This document shows positions 44,491-53,086 of a stretch of DNA of 64,000 bases, in pieces. Position 1 is the first letter of the stretch, and each line of letters starts with the position of its first letter. The position numbers and the translations under genes are program-made. The stretch is from Alphaproteobacteria bacterium (lineage in GTDB: Bacteria; Pseudomonadota; Alphaproteobacteria; Rhizobiales; Xanthobacteraceae), in NCBI GenBank assembly GCA_005884685.1, contig VBAH01000072.1:62001-126000 (forward strand), in the 5' to 3' direction. Under the pieces are notes generated by a model. That model was given only the letters and a program-made list of their open reading frames with translations, had not been told where the DNA came from and ran no database searches.

Positions 44491-44694
44491 CTAGCTCTTC
44501 TTCTTGCGTCCGCCTTTCTTTCTCTTCGGGACTTTCTTGCCCTCCTTGCGCGCTTCGGACAGCCCGATCGCGATCGCCTGCTTGCGGCTTTTCACCGTCT
44601 TGCCGCTGCGGCCGCTCTTGAGCGTGCCGCGCTTGCGCTTGTGCATCGCGCGTTTGACTTTCTTCGCTGCCCCCTTGGAATATTTTCGAGCCAT
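44491..44694 (-). CDS. DUF6496 small Lys/Arg-rich protein
   Basis: A 67-residue, extremely basic protein (MARKYSKGAAKKVKRAMHKR, then RKRGTLKSGRSGKTVKSRKQAIAIGL, ending in Lys-rich GGRKKKS). The pattern fits the DUF6496 family. The composition suggests nucleic-acid binding, perhaps a small nucleoid- or RNA-associated protein, but this is inference. The start is ATG 44692-44694; an in-frame codon 15 bases earlier is possible. Confidence 0.8.
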   Translation of the reverse strand: MARKYSKGAAKKVKRAMHKRKRGTLKSGRSGKTVKSRKQAIAIGLSEARKEGKKVPKRKKGGRKKKS

Positions 44695-44849
44695 GCTGGA
44701 TTTCCTCAATCGCTCTGCGCGGTTAGGCGCGGATACTCAGGTGGACAGGGTCCTAACGTGAGGACCGCGCAGGCAGTTCCATGAGCGGAGGCGCCATCGC
44801 GCGACCCCGCGCAGCACTCCCGGTGCTGCAAACGCCCTACGATTTCTCC

Positions 44850-44878
44850 TTGTATCGATCCTACTTTTGTTCTATATT
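44850..44878 (+). promoter_or_regulatory. Promoter-like sequence before the structured region
   Basis: TTGTAT (44850-44855) and TATATT (44873-44878) are separated by 17 bp, close to the sigma-70 consensus, in a local AT-rich patch. A transcript would start near 44885 and run into the structured stretch at 44.89-45.31 kb. Confidence 0.6.
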
Positions 44879-44884
44879 CCTAGA

Positions 44885-45312
44885 ACCCTGCTCGCCGAGG
44901 GGCGCCATCATGAGGCGTCTTGGTGGCGGAGCAGGCCGGAGGCGGCGCCGGAGAACGGGCGCGGTCCTCCGGTGGCGGGCGCCCGGCAATTCCGGGCCTT
45001 CGCCGGTGCGGCGCCCGCGGGCGTGCTGACGCACAGCACGCACTCGGGCGGCGTCGGGGCTCCGCCCGGGGGTACTACGGCCCCCTGCCAGGAGCTGGCT
45101 GATGGCAGCGCGTCAAGCGCGTTGCTGAAAGCGCGGCCCGATGCCGTAAGGAAAACGCCGCCGCAGAGCGCCGAGAGGCGCGCCGGCCTCCGTCAATGGC
45201 CGGTCATCTCTGGCCGAATTTTCCGGAGATGGGCCCAACCGCGAGGCGGCCACCGGGTGCGGCGATCCGCACCAGCGCCTGTCGGCGCTCTGCTCCCCTC
45301 TTTTTTCGGGGA
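44885..45312 (+). ncRNA. Candidate structured RNA (unidentified)
   Basis: This stretch lacks a recognisable protein gene but is full of hairpins. Two perfect stems with four-base loops lie back to back: GGTGCGG-CGAT-CCGCACC (45256-45273) and AGCGCC-TGTC-GGCGCT (45274-45289). Then CCCC/GGGG encloses a T-rich loop (45295-45311). Further pairings occur upstream (CGGCC / GGCCGG near 45185-45208; ATCTC near 45206 with GAGAT near 45226). A promoter-like sequence precedes it. A 39-codon Arg-rich frame (44910-45029, MRRLGGGAGRRRRRRTGAV) with GAGG upstream could be a leader peptide. A 182-codon frame (44867-45412) also spans it but looks compositional. It is not tmRNA, RNase P or SRP RNA as far as I can see. 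Confidence 0.4.
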
Positions 45313-45509
45313 ACGGAAAATGGACAAAGGGCACCCGCCGCCCTCCTCGAAGCGGGCGGCGCAGCATTGGCTCAAAGCATTGGCTCAACAAGCAAACCAC
45401 AAGGTCGTATGACGATGCGCTTGCGCGAAATCCGCCGCTCATGGACAGTGATCGAGGCAGGCCGCGCGCGCGATTCGCGGCGCAGCCGCGGCGGACCAAG
45501 GGTCGGACT

Positions 45510-46964
45510 ATGGGGCGCCTGAGCGCCGTCTTCATCGCGTTCTGCATGTTGCTGATCGCGGCCTCGATCGGCGCCGTCACCTATTTGTCGTTCGGCTTCA
45601 CCGCAATGGAAGCGACGGTCGTTGCCGTCGCGGTGCTCACCGCGCTGGTGATGGTCAACTCGGTAACCAGCCGGCAGCGCGACCGCTCCGACATCGGCAG
45701 CCAGATATCCGACCTCTCGCGCGCCACGGCCGACATCGGCCGCCACGTCTCCGAGCTCGATCGGCGCATCGTCGCGGTGGAGCAGGATGTCGCGGACGCG
45801 GCCGACAGGAGCCGCGCCACCACCGAGCCGCTCACCGCCGAGATCGACGAGCTCGGGCAGCTGGTGAAGGAACTGGCCGATGCGGTCGCCGCCCACGAGC
45901 ACATGCTCGAGTCGGCGATCAACAACGCGGCGCCCGCGCGCGCCGAGCCGATGCGGGCGCCGGCCTTCGCGCCGGAGCCGGTCACGCGCGCCGATGCGGC
46001 CGACAAGGCCGAACTTGGGGAGCCGGAGCGCCCCACCGGGCGCCCGCTCAGCGGCCCGTTCCAGGGGATGGAGCACGCGGCGATCGTCGCGCAGATCGCG
46101 CGCGCCGTCGAAGCCAATCGCGTCGACCTCTTCCTGCAGCCGATCGTCACGCTGCCGCAGCGCAAGGTGCGCTACTACGAGGCGCTGGCGCGGTTGCGCG
46201 ACGACGACGGCACGCTGTTTGCGCCGGAGGATTTCCAGAGCTACGCCGAGAACAGCGGGTTGATGCCGGCGATCGACAATCTGATGGTGTTCCGCTGCGT
46301 GCAGGTGGTGCGGCGGCTCTCGAGCAAGAACCGCGATGTCGGGCTGTTCTGCGCCATCTCCGGCTCGACTTTGGTCAACGCGCTCACCTACCGCGAGATC
46401 GCGGATTTCCTCGAGGCGAACCGGGTGCTCGCGCCGCATCTGGTGCTCGAGCTCTCGCAGTTCGCGGTGCGCGCGATGAGCCCGATCGAGCAGGAATGCC
46501 TCGCCACGCTCGCCGAGCTCGGCTTCCGCTTCTCGATGGGCCACGTCGCGGATCTGCGCGTCGAGCCGCGCGAACTCGCCGAGCGCGGCTTCCGCTTCAT
46601 CAAGGTGCCGGCGCCGCTGCTGCTCAGCCGCGCGGCCGCGGCGGGTGACATCCATCCCGCGGATTTCTCCGACCTGCTCGGCCGCTTCGGCATCGACCTG
46701 ATCGCCGAGAAGATCGAGGGCGAGACCACGGTCGTGGACCTGCTCGATTACGATGTGCGCTTCGGCCAGGGCTTCTTGTTCTCGCCGCCGCGCCCGGTGC
46801 GCGCCGAGGTGCTGCAGGGACTGGCGGAACGGGCGGCGTCCACGAAACTATCCGAGCCGGCCGAGATGGCTGCGCCGCCCTCCCCGGCGGAGCCGCGTGC
46901 GGCCGCCCCGCGCGCCGGCATGGCGCAGCTCGCGCGCGGTATCGTGCGCCGCGCGCAAGGCTAA
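45510..46964 (+). CDS. Membrane-anchored degenerate EAL-domain protein
   Basis: A 484-residue protein. Two N-terminal transmembrane helices (about 5-27 and 33-50) are followed by a likely coiled coil (60-125), a Pro/Ala linker, an EAL domain (about 195-455) and a Pro/Ala-rich tail. EAL domains hydrolyse c-di-GMP. Here YEALARL (Glu224) is kept, but the essential DDFGxG loop is replaced by FSMGHVADL (near 343), and the ELTE-type motif reads ELSQ. Catalysis is therefore unlikely; a binding or scaffold role fits better. The start at ATG 45510 gives a proper first helix. Confidence 0.85.
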   Translation: MGRLSAVFIAFCMLLIAASIGAVTYLSFGFTAMEATVVAVAVLTALVMVNSVTSRQRDRSDIGSQISDLSRATADIGRHVSELDRRIVAVEQDVADAADRSRATTEPLTAEIDELGQLVKELADAVAAHEHMLESAINNAAPARAEPMRAPAFAPEPVTRADAADKAELGEPERPTGRPLSGPFQGMEHAAIVAQIARAVEANRVDLFLQPIVTLPQRKVRYYEALARLRDDDGTLFAPEDFQSYAENSGLMPAIDNLMVFRCVQVVRRLSSKNRDVGLFCAISGSTLVNALTYREIADFLEANRVLAPHLVLELSQFAVRAMSPIEQECLATLAELGFRFSMGHVADLRVEPRELAERGFRFIKVPAPLLLSRAAAAGDIHPADFSDLLGRFGIDLIAEKIEGETTVVDLLDYDVRFGQGFLFSPPRPVRAEVLQGLAERAASTKLSEPAEMAAPPSPAEPRAAAPRAGMAQLARGIVRRAQG

Positions 46965-46980
46965 TCACATGCGATGTGTT

Positions 46981-47084
46981 TCCGCTCGTCCCCGCGAAAG
47001 CGGGGACCCATCCCCCACCCTACCCTCCCCCGCAAGCGGGGGAGGGATAAAGAGAGGGGGCCCGCTTGCGCGGGAATGAGCGGA
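46981..47084. repeat. CTCGTCCCCGCGAAAGCGGGGACCCA family repeat, copy 3
   Basis: It is almost identical in layout to the copy at 28417-28519, including the internal CCCTCCCCCGCAAGCGGGGGAGGG hairpin. It ends CGCGGGAATGAGCGGA. It lies between the EAL gene and the HAD gene, 17 bp before the latter's start. Confidence 0.88.
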
Positions 47085-47101
47085 AAGAAAACTGATACTC
47101 A

Positions 47102-47965
47102 ATGACACTCCCGGTCCTGACCGATCATTTCGCCGCGCTTGCGCCGGACTACGACGCGATCCTCTCCGACGTGTGGGGCGTGATCCACAACGGCGTCGCG
47201 TCGTTTCCGGCGGCGAGCGAGGCGCTGACGCGGTTTCGCGCGCAAGGCGGCACGGTGGTGCTGATCTCGAACGCGCCGCGCCCGGGCGCGCAGGTCACGC
47301 GCCTGCTCGATCACCTGCACGTGCCGCATTCGGCCTACGACGCGATCGTCACCTCGGGCGACGTAACGCGCGATTGCGTCGCCAAACGGGCCGGCGAGCC
47401 GGTATTCCACATCGGCCCCGAACGCGACCTCACGATCTTCACCGGCCTCGACGCGCCGTTCGGGCCGCTCGAGACGGCGCGCTACGTGATCTGCTCGGGA
47501 CTGTATGACGACGAGGTGGAGACGCCGGACGACTACCGCGAGCTGATCGGCAAGATCCGCGCGCGCAACCTGTTCATGGTATGCGCCAATCCGGATGTGG
47601 TGGTCGAGCGCGGCGATCGCCTGGTGTATTGCGCGGGCGCGATCGCGGATCTCTATGCCGAACAGGGCGGCGAGGTGTTCTATGCCGGCAAGCCGTACCG
47701 GCCGCTCTACGAGCTCGCGCTTGCGGAGGTCGCGCGCGCACGCGGCAGGCCCGCGCCGCTGGAGCGTGTGCTGGCGATCGGGGATTCGGTGCGCACGGAT
47801 CTCAAAGGCGCGCACGATCTCGGCGTCGACTGCCTGTTCGTCACCGCCGGCATCCATGCCGAGGAGCTTGGCCACCGCGACGATCCGGATCCGGCCGCGC
47901 TGCGCGCGATGTTCGCCGCCGCCGGGCAGATGCCGAAGGCGGTGACGCGCAGGCTGGTGTGGTGA
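47102..47965 (+). CDS. HAD-superfamily phosphatase, TIGR01459 (class IIA)
   Basis: A 287-residue cytoplasmic hydrolase. The nucleophile motif is LSDVWGVIHNG with Asp23; the second Asp of the usual DxD is Trp in this subgroup. The motif ISNAPRP supplies the Ser/Asn, and GDSVRTDLKGA supplies the acidic C-terminal motif. This matches the alphaproteobacterial TIGR01459 group related to NagD-like sugar phosphatases. The substrate is not known. The start is ATG 47102, directly after a repeat element, with no strong ribosome-binding site visible. Confidence 0.88.
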   Translation: MTLPVLTDHFAALAPDYDAILSDVWGVIHNGVASFPAASEALTRFRAQGGTVVLISNAPRPGAQVTRLLDHLHVPHSAYDAIVTSGDVTRDCVAKRAGEPVFHIGPERDLTIFTGLDAPFGPLETARYVICSGLYDDEVETPDDYRELIGKIRARNLFMVCANPDVVVERGDRLVYCAGAIADLYAEQGGEVFYAGKPYRPLYELALAEVARARGRPAPLERVLAIGDSVRTDLKGAHDLGVDCLFVTAGIHAEELGHRDDPDPAALRAMFAAAGQMPKAVTRRLVW

Positions 47966-47976
47966 AGAATCTTGGC

Positions 47977-48079
47977 TCCGCTCGTCCCCGCGAAAGCGGG
48001 GACCCAGAGCCACCAAAAAGGAAGAACTGGATTCGCGCTGGAGCCTGTCCCCGCGCAGGCGGGGACGGGAATGAGCGGA
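47977..48079. repeat. CTCGTCCCCGCGAAAGCGGGGACCCA family repeat, copy 4
   Basis: It runs from TCCGCTCGTCCCCGCGAAAG to GACGGGAATGAGCGGA, with GAACTGGATTCGCGCTGGAG and CCTGTCCCCGCGCAGGCGG inside. It is the closest match to the copy at 44381. It separates the convergent HAD and cheZ-like genes. Confidence 0.88.
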
Positions 48080-48085
48080 TAAGAC

Positions 48086-48721
48086 CTACGGAAACATCTC
48101 GTCGACCTTGGCCTGGTCGACACCGCCGCCCGCGAGCTGCGGGCCGTGCAGCATGAATTTCTCCTTGCGCTCGGCGCGCTCGCGTTCCTGCTCGGTGAGG
48201 AAACCGTCGATGTCCTTCGCGTTCATCACGTCGGCGAAGCGCGAGACGCGCTCCTCGATGTGCTGCAACGTCTCGACCACCTTGGCGATACGCTGGCCGG
48301 TGATGTCCTGGAACGAACAGGCCTCGAAGATCACCAGCATCTTCTCCTCGACCAGCGCCTTGTAGGCGGCCGGGTCGCCCGCGTCGGCAGCCATCACCGC
48401 CTCGGCGCACTCCATGATGGTGTTGGTTGCGGCTTCGGTCGCCTGCACGATCGCGTCCAGCTCCTCGCCGGCCGCCGGAATGCGGGTGTTCTTCAGGTCG
48501 TTGACTTGTAGCGCCCCGATCTCATGGCGCATGGACTCGATATAGCCGGCGATCTCGCGCAGCTCGCGATAGACCTTGGCATCCATCGCCTGGAAGAAGC
48601 TCTGCAGCGACTGCGCGGAGACCTCGGCCAGCGCGATGATGTCGTGGAACGTGACGCTCTCGCGCTTCTGCTTGAGAAAATCGACCAGCCGGTCGAAATG
48701 GCTCGCATCCGCCAGCGCCAT
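48086..48721 (-). CDS. CheZ-like protein phosphatase next to cheY
   Basis: A 211-residue helical protein with FEACSFQDITGQRIAKVVETL, the CheZ active-site helix (Asp and Gln of FQDITGQ). The C-terminus VDQAKVDEMFP resembles the CheY-binding peptide. It lies 87 bp downstream of a cheY gene on the same strand, so its substrate is probably that CheY-P. A paralogue is at 12229-12948. Alphaproteobacteria often lack classical CheZ and use phosphate-sink CheYs, so two CheZ-like proteins in one window is notable. The start is ATG at 48721. Confidence 0.87.
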   Translation of the reverse strand: MALADASHFDRLVDFLKQKRESVTFHDIIALAEVSAQSLQSFFQAMDAKVYRELREIAGYIESMRHEIGALQVNDLKNTRIPAAGEELDAIVQATEAATNTIMECAEAVMAADAGDPAAYKALVEEKMLVIFEACSFQDITGQRIAKVVETLQHIEERVSRFADVMNAKDIDGFLTEQERERAERKEKFMLHGPQLAGGGVDQAKVDEMFP

Positions 48722-48808
48722 GGCTGAACTCCTGCCGTCACCCGCGCGCGGCGGGCCTGCCGCACCCCGTTCGTCCGCGATGTTCTCGTTTTGCGCGGAC
48801 GGTTTGCA

Positions 48809-49192
48809 CTATTCGGCGAACACCGCCTCGATCTTGGTCTTGAGCGTCTGCGCGTTGAACGGCTTGACGATGTAGTTGTTCACGCCCGCCTTCTTCGCCG
48901 CGATGACGTTCTCGGTCTTGGATTCGGCCGTCACCATGATGAACGGCGTCTTGTTCAGGCCGGGATCGGCGCGCACTTCCTTGAGCAGCTCATAGCCGGT
49001 CATCGGCTCCATGTTCCAGTCGGAGATCACCAGCCCGTATTTCTTCTCGCGCAGCTTGCTGAGCGCGGCCGAGCCGTCGGAGGCATCGTCGATGTCCTCG
49101 AAGCCGAGCTGCTTCAGGAGATTGCGGATGATGCGGATCATCGTGTTGTAGTCGTCAACAACGAGTACCGGCATCGACATGTCGACAGCCAT
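48809..49192 (-). CDS. CheY-like single-domain response regulator
   Basis: A 127-residue receiver domain. The acidic pocket is in VLVVDDYNTM, the phospho-acceptor Asp in LVISDWNMEPMTG, the Thr in IMVTAES and the Lys in YIVKPFNAQTL, all matching CheY. There is no output domain. GGGAGCAGGTC precedes ATG 49190-49192. It forms a two-gene unit with the downstream CheZ-like phosphatase, separate from any cheA/W/R/B cluster in the window. It probably controls the flagellar motor or another CheY target. Confidence 0.92.
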   Translation of the reverse strand: MAVDMSMPVLVVDDYNTMIRIIRNLLKQLGFEDIDDASDGSAALSKLREKKYGLVISDWNMEPMTGYELLKEVRADPGLNKTPFIMVTAESKTENVIAAKKAGVNNYIVKPFNAQTLKTKIEAVFAE

Positions 49193-49480
49193 GACCTGCT
49201 CCCGTAGGCATGAGCGGGCGCCAAGCGCGCCCGGCACCGCTGATCAACCGGATTGGAGGGCGTCCACCCCTGCTCCCCGAACTCGGCGGACCGTAACAGG
49301 GGCGATTGAATATCCGGTTAATCCGAGCGATTTGCGCCACTTATGCGCGGTCGCACGGCAATCGGCCGGGCGCCGGAAAGGCGAATCCGGTCAGGCCGGT
49401 AGCCCTTCCCGTCGAAAGTGCTATTGCGCGGCGGCGCGGAACGCCCCCTTGTCGTGCCGCGTTAACGCCTGGTTACCTCC

Positions 49481-49948
49481 ATGACCGCCCGCACCCAGCC
49501 CATCGTCGATCCCCGCATGCTCCGCCTCCTCGACTTCGAGGACCTGCACGTCGGCATGCGCGAAAGCCTGATGAAAACCGTGATGGATTCCGACGTGGTC
49601 GGCTTCGCGCGGCTCTCGGGCGACGACAATCCGTTGCATCTCTGCGACGTCTACGCGGCCGATACCCGGTTCGGACAGCGCATCGCCCACGGGCTCTACA
49701 CCGCGAGCCTGATTTCCGCTGTGCTCGGCACGCGCCTGCCCGGCCCCGGGGCGGTCTACCGCTCGCAGACGCTCAACTTCCATGGCCCGGTGAAGATCGG
49801 CGACGTGGTCGAGGTGGGGGTCGAGGTCGTCGAGTTGGTGGCAAAGGGCCGCATCGTCCGCCTGGACTGCGACGCGCGCGTTGACGGCAAGCTGGTGCTC
49901 GACGGCGAGGCCGTTGTCTCGGTGCCGGCACGGCGGTCAGCTCCTTGA
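49481..49948 (+). CDS. MaoC-family (R)-hydratase-like protein
   Basis: A 155-residue hotdog-fold protein. The hydratase-2 motif is visible as FARLSGDDNPLHLCDVYA, with the catalytic Asp/His pair, followed by FGQRIAHGLYTASL. Members hydrate trans-2-enoyl-CoA to (R)-3-hydroxyacyl-CoA or related thioesters. It is 47 bp upstream of ribF in the same direction; I recall a MaoC gene at this place in related Hyphomicrobiales. The substrate is unknown. Confidence 0.88.
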   Translation: MTARTQPIVDPRMLRLLDFEDLHVGMRESLMKTVMDSDVVGFARLSGDDNPLHLCDVYAADTRFGQRIAHGLYTASLISAVLGTRLPGPGAVYRSQTLNFHGPVKIGDVVEVGVEVVELVAKGRIVRLDCDARVDGKLVLDGEAVVSVPARRSAP

Positions 49949-49995
49949 CGGTCGGCTTGACTTGAGGCTGCCGCGCGCCGCACGTTCCCCCGCCC

Positions 49996-51018
49996 GTGAC
50001 ATACCCTTCCGACCCAACTCGGCCGCTGATCGCGCCGTCCAGGCGAGACGAACCTCTGCTCGTGGTGCGCGACGATGCGCCCGCTGTCGCGCGCTTCAAC
50101 GGCGCGGTCGCGGCGATCGGGAATTTTGACGGCGTCCATCGCGGCCACCGTGCGGTGATCGATGCTGCCGTCGCGCGCGCCGCAACGCTCGGTGCGCCGG
50201 CAATCGCGGTGACGTTCGAACCGCATCCGCGCAAGATTTTGCGCCCGTCCGATCCGATTTTCCGCCTCACCGACGAAACCTCGAAGCTGCGGCTGCTCGC
50301 CGGGACCGGGCTCAACGGCGCGCTCGTGCTCACGTTCGATGAACATTTCGCCGCGCTGACGGCCGACCAGTTCGTGACGCGTATTCTGGTCGGCCGGCTC
50401 GGCATCCGCGCCGCCACCATCGGGTTCGATTTTCATTTCGGCCACGAGCGCGGCGGTTCGCCCGCGTTCCTCGCCGAACAGGGCGAGCGTTACGGCTTCA
50501 CGGTCGAGACCACAGCGCCGCTCGAGGACGAGGGGCGGCCGGTGTCGTCGTCCTCGATCCGTGGGGCGCTGGCCGAAGGGCGCGTTGTCGAGGCGGCCGA
50601 GCTGCTCGGCTATCCGTGGTTTGCCGCCGGGATGGTGATCAAAGGGGATCAGCGCGGACGCGATCTCGGATTTCCCACCGCGAATATCGCGCTCGATCCG
50701 GACTGCGCCCTGAAGCACGGCATCTATGCGGTGCGCGTCGGCATCGGCGGATTGATCCGCGATGGCGTCGCGAGCTTCGGGACGCGGCCGACATTCGACG
50801 ACGGCGCGCCGCTGCTCGAAGTGCATGTGTTCGATTTTTCCGGCGACCTGTACGGCGCGCCGATCGACGTGGCGTTTATCGGCTGGATCCGGTCGGAGGC
50901 GAAATTCGATTCGGTCGACGCGCTGGTGCGCCGCATGGAGGAGGACGCGCGCCTTGCACGATCTGCACTCGCGCGCGCGGGGGATGTGTTTCCGCCGCTC
51001 GGCGAAATCGAATTGTGA
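49996..51018 (+). CDS. ribF: Bifunctional riboflavin kinase/FAD synthetase
   Basis: RibF phosphorylates riboflavin to FMN and then adenylates it to FAD. The 340-residue protein has an N-terminal FAD synthetase domain (AIGNFDGVHRGHRAVIDAA, the nucleotide-binding HxGH-like site; FEPHPRKIL) and a C-terminal riboflavin kinase domain (KGDQRGRDLGFPTANI, GTRPTFDD). The start is GTG 49996. In many bacteria ribF is followed by ileS and lspA. Here the next gene is a convergent MFS transporter three bases away, and ileS lies 38 kb off. Confidence 0.95.
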   Translation: MTYPSDPTRPLIAPSRRDEPLLVVRDDAPAVARFNGAVAAIGNFDGVHRGHRAVIDAAVARAATLGAPAIAVTFEPHPRKILRPSDPIFRLTDETSKLRLLAGTGLNGALVLTFDEHFAALTADQFVTRILVGRLGIRAATIGFDFHFGHERGGSPAFLAEQGERYGFTVETTAPLEDEGRPVSSSSIRGALAEGRVVEAAELLGYPWFAAGMVIKGDQRGRDLGFPTANIALDPDCALKHGIYAVRVGIGGLIRDGVASFGTRPTFDDGAPLLEVHVFDFSGDLYGAPIDVAFIGWIRSEAKFDSVDALVRRMEEDARLARSALARAGDVFPPLGEIEL

Positions 51019-51021
51019 GCG

Positions 51022-52206
51022 TCAGCGGCGGACCAGCGTAAAGCAAACCAGCGACACGACGGCGAATGCGGCCGCGACGCCGAGCGCGACCGGATCGGAC
51101 GCGCGTTCGGCGACGAAGGCGATCACCACCGGCGCAACCGCGGTGATCACCAGTGCGGGCCGCGCGATGCGGCCGATGGTGAGCCCGTACCCCGCCGGTC
51201 CGAACAGCGCGAGCGGCACCGCGCCGCGCGCGATGGTGCAGAGCCCGTTCGCAACGCCGAACATGATCGCAAAGGCGATCGCGGCGGCGGTGGAAAACCC
51301 GAACAACCACAGCAGCACAAACGACAGCAACAGCAGGCTGACGGCAAAGCGCACCATCACCAGCGGATGGACGTTGCGCGCGAAGATGAACTCGCACAGC
51401 CGGGCGGCAACCTGCGAAGGGCCGAACAGCGCGCCGATCAGCACCACCGTCGCGGGCTCGATGCCGGCGCGCTGGAAGATCGCCAGCAGGTGGGCCGAGA
51501 GCCCGGACGGGATGAACGAATAGGCCGCAAAGGCCGCGACCAGCAGCCCGAAGACCGTCCCCGCTGCCGGTCGGACCCGAGCCGGCGCCGCCGCGCCTAG
51601 GCTGGGAACCAGATCATGCGCGGCGCGCGTGCGCGGCAGCGCAAACGCATGCAGCGGCGCCGCCACGAAGGCGAGCAGCGCGGCGTAAACCAGATACGTG
51701 CCCTGCCAGCCGAGGGGCTGGAGCAGCGCGTAGGTGGCGGGCCAGCTCACCGTCGATGCGAAGCCGCCGGCGAGAGTCAGCACCGTGATCGGCTGGCGCG
51801 CCTTCGCGCCGAAGATGCGCCCGAGCGTGGCGAAGGCCGGATCGTAGAGCGAAGCGGCCATTGCGACGCCGAGCAGCCCCCAGACCGCGAAATAGGCGGC
51901 CGGATGCGTCGCATACGTGAGTGCGACGAGACCGGCCGCACCGGCAAGCGAGCCGACCGGCATGACGCGGTGTCCGCCGTAGCGGTCGATCAGGCTGCCG
52001 ACCGACGGCGAGACGAAGCCGGCCGCGAGCAGCCCGGCCGAAAAACCACCCATCGCGAAGGTGAAGGAAAAGCCGCGCTCCGCGGCGATCAGCGGCACCG
52101 TCATGACAGGCGGGTAGAACACCGCGCCCCACGCCAGGATCTGGGTCACGCCGAGCACCGCGACCGCGCGCCACGGGCCAACAACCAATTCGCGGAGAGA
52201 GGGCAT
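51022..52206 (-). CDS. Major facilitator superfamily transporter
   Basis: A 394-residue membrane protein with 12 hydrophobic segments. The cytoplasmic loop between helices 2 and 3 has the MFS motif as GSLIDRYGGHRVMPVG. It resembles bacterial MFS proteins of the oxalate/formate- or monocarboxylate-like type (WGAVFYPPVMTVPLIAAERGFSF near the N-terminus), but substrate and direction cannot be given. It converges on ribF with only three bases between stops, an arrangement that would be expected at a rearrangement junction. Confidence 0.86.
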   Translation of the reverse strand: MPSLRELVVGPWRAVAVLGVTQILAWGAVFYPPVMTVPLIAAERGFSFTFAMGGFSAGLLAAGFVSPSVGSLIDRYGGHRVMPVGSLAGAAGLVALTYATHPAAYFAVWGLLGVAMAASLYDPAFATLGRIFGAKARQPITVLTLAGGFASTVSWPATYALLQPLGWQGTYLVYAALLAFVAAPLHAFALPRTRAAHDLVPSLGAAAPARVRPAAGTVFGLLVAAFAAYSFIPSGLSAHLLAIFQRAGIEPATVVLIGALFGPSQVAARLCEFIFARNVHPLVMVRFAVSLLLLSFVLLWLFGFSTAAAIAFAIMFGVANGLCTIARGAVPLALFGPAGYGLTIGRIARPALVITAVAPVVIAFVAERASDPVALGVAAAFAVVSLVCFTLVRR

Positions 52207-52464
52207 GCGGCGCGGGCAGTTCCTTTACCGGCAAGGCTAGCACGAACCAGAGCGCGCCCGTCGCTTGACGGCAAGGAGGGCTGCGCCTTTTCACCACCGC
52301 AAGCAGGGGTTGCGAATTGAACACAAACTCACATGCGCCCGCAATCGACAACGCCCCGTCAGCGATCCCTTAACCGGGAAAGATGGAATTCCGGTCGCGA
52401 ACACGCTCGTTAAATGCGCACCGCTATACGTAGTCTCCCCGATCCACGCTTCGAGGAAAACGCC

Positions 52465-53076
52465 GTGTCGGCAGCCACACTGTTTGAACGCCGCTCGATC
52501 GATCTACGCCTCGGTGGGCGTTACAGCCTCGCGAACCGGCGCGACGTGCAAGGCAATCGCCGCGAGTTCGCCTGCCGCACCACGCGCGTGTCGCCGTACC
52601 AGATGATGATCACCGTGCCGGTCATCGGCGCCATCGGCGAGCGCGTCATTTCGTACTTCGGCGAATTCGGAAAACTCGACGGCTGGGTGTGCGAGCACGC
52701 CGAGGGTGGCTTCCTCGTGGACCTTGCCGTGCCAAAGGAGAAACGAGAGCAGCTTGCGGGCAAGCTGTCGTGGCTGCAGAAGCAGCAGAAGGACTCAGTC
52801 CGCGACGGGCGCAGCCAGGAGCGGATCATTCCCGAGAACCCGCACTCCACGCTGATCTTCGCTGACGGCTCGACGCTCGGCTGCTTCGTGATCGACATGT
52901 CGGCAACGGGCGCCGCGGTGTCGGCCGACGCCCAGCCTGCGATCGGCTCACCGCTCGCGGTCGGCCGCAGCGTTGGCCGTGTCATCCGGCATTTTCAGGA
53001 AGGCTTCGCGGTCAAGTTCATCAAGCCGGTCGACCGCGATTGTCTCGACCATTTGATCATCAAGCCGGCCGCGTAA
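52465..53076 (+). CDS. Double PilZ-domain protein (c-di-GMP effector)
   Basis: A 203-residue soluble protein with two PilZ-like regions. The first (about 8-95: FERRSIDLRLGGRYSL, RREFACRTTRVSPY) keeps Arg residues suited to c-di-GMP but lacks a clear DxSxxG. The second (about 118-200) has FVIDMSATGAAVSADA, a canonical DxSxxG loop. Such proteins couple c-di-GMP to motility, secretion or polymer synthesis. The start is GTG 52465 with GAGGAAAA about eight bases upstream. The degenerate EAL protein at 45.5 kb is another c-di-GMP-related gene nearby. Confidence 0.83.
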   Translation: MSAATLFERRSIDLRLGGRYSLANRRDVQGNRREFACRTTRVSPYQMMITVPVIGAIGERVISYFGEFGKLDGWVCEHAEGGFLVDLAVPKEKREQLAGKLSWLQKQQKDSVRDGRSQERIIPENPHSTLIFADGSTLGCFVIDMSATGAAVSADAQPAIGSPLAVGRSVGRVIRHFQEGFAVKFIKPVDRDCLDHLIIKPAA

Positions 53077-53086
53077 CGCCGGAAGC

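Noticed and set aside
44885-45312. tmRNA (two-piece alphaproteobacterial form)
   Set aside because: No tag-peptide-coding stretch resembling ANDNxA... and no tRNA-like acceptor end could be found.
44867-45412. A 181-residue protein across the structured region
   Set aside because: The product is Arg/Ala/Gly/Pro-rich with no recognisable domain and overlaps strong hairpins. It is kept only as an alternative reading of the candidate RNA.
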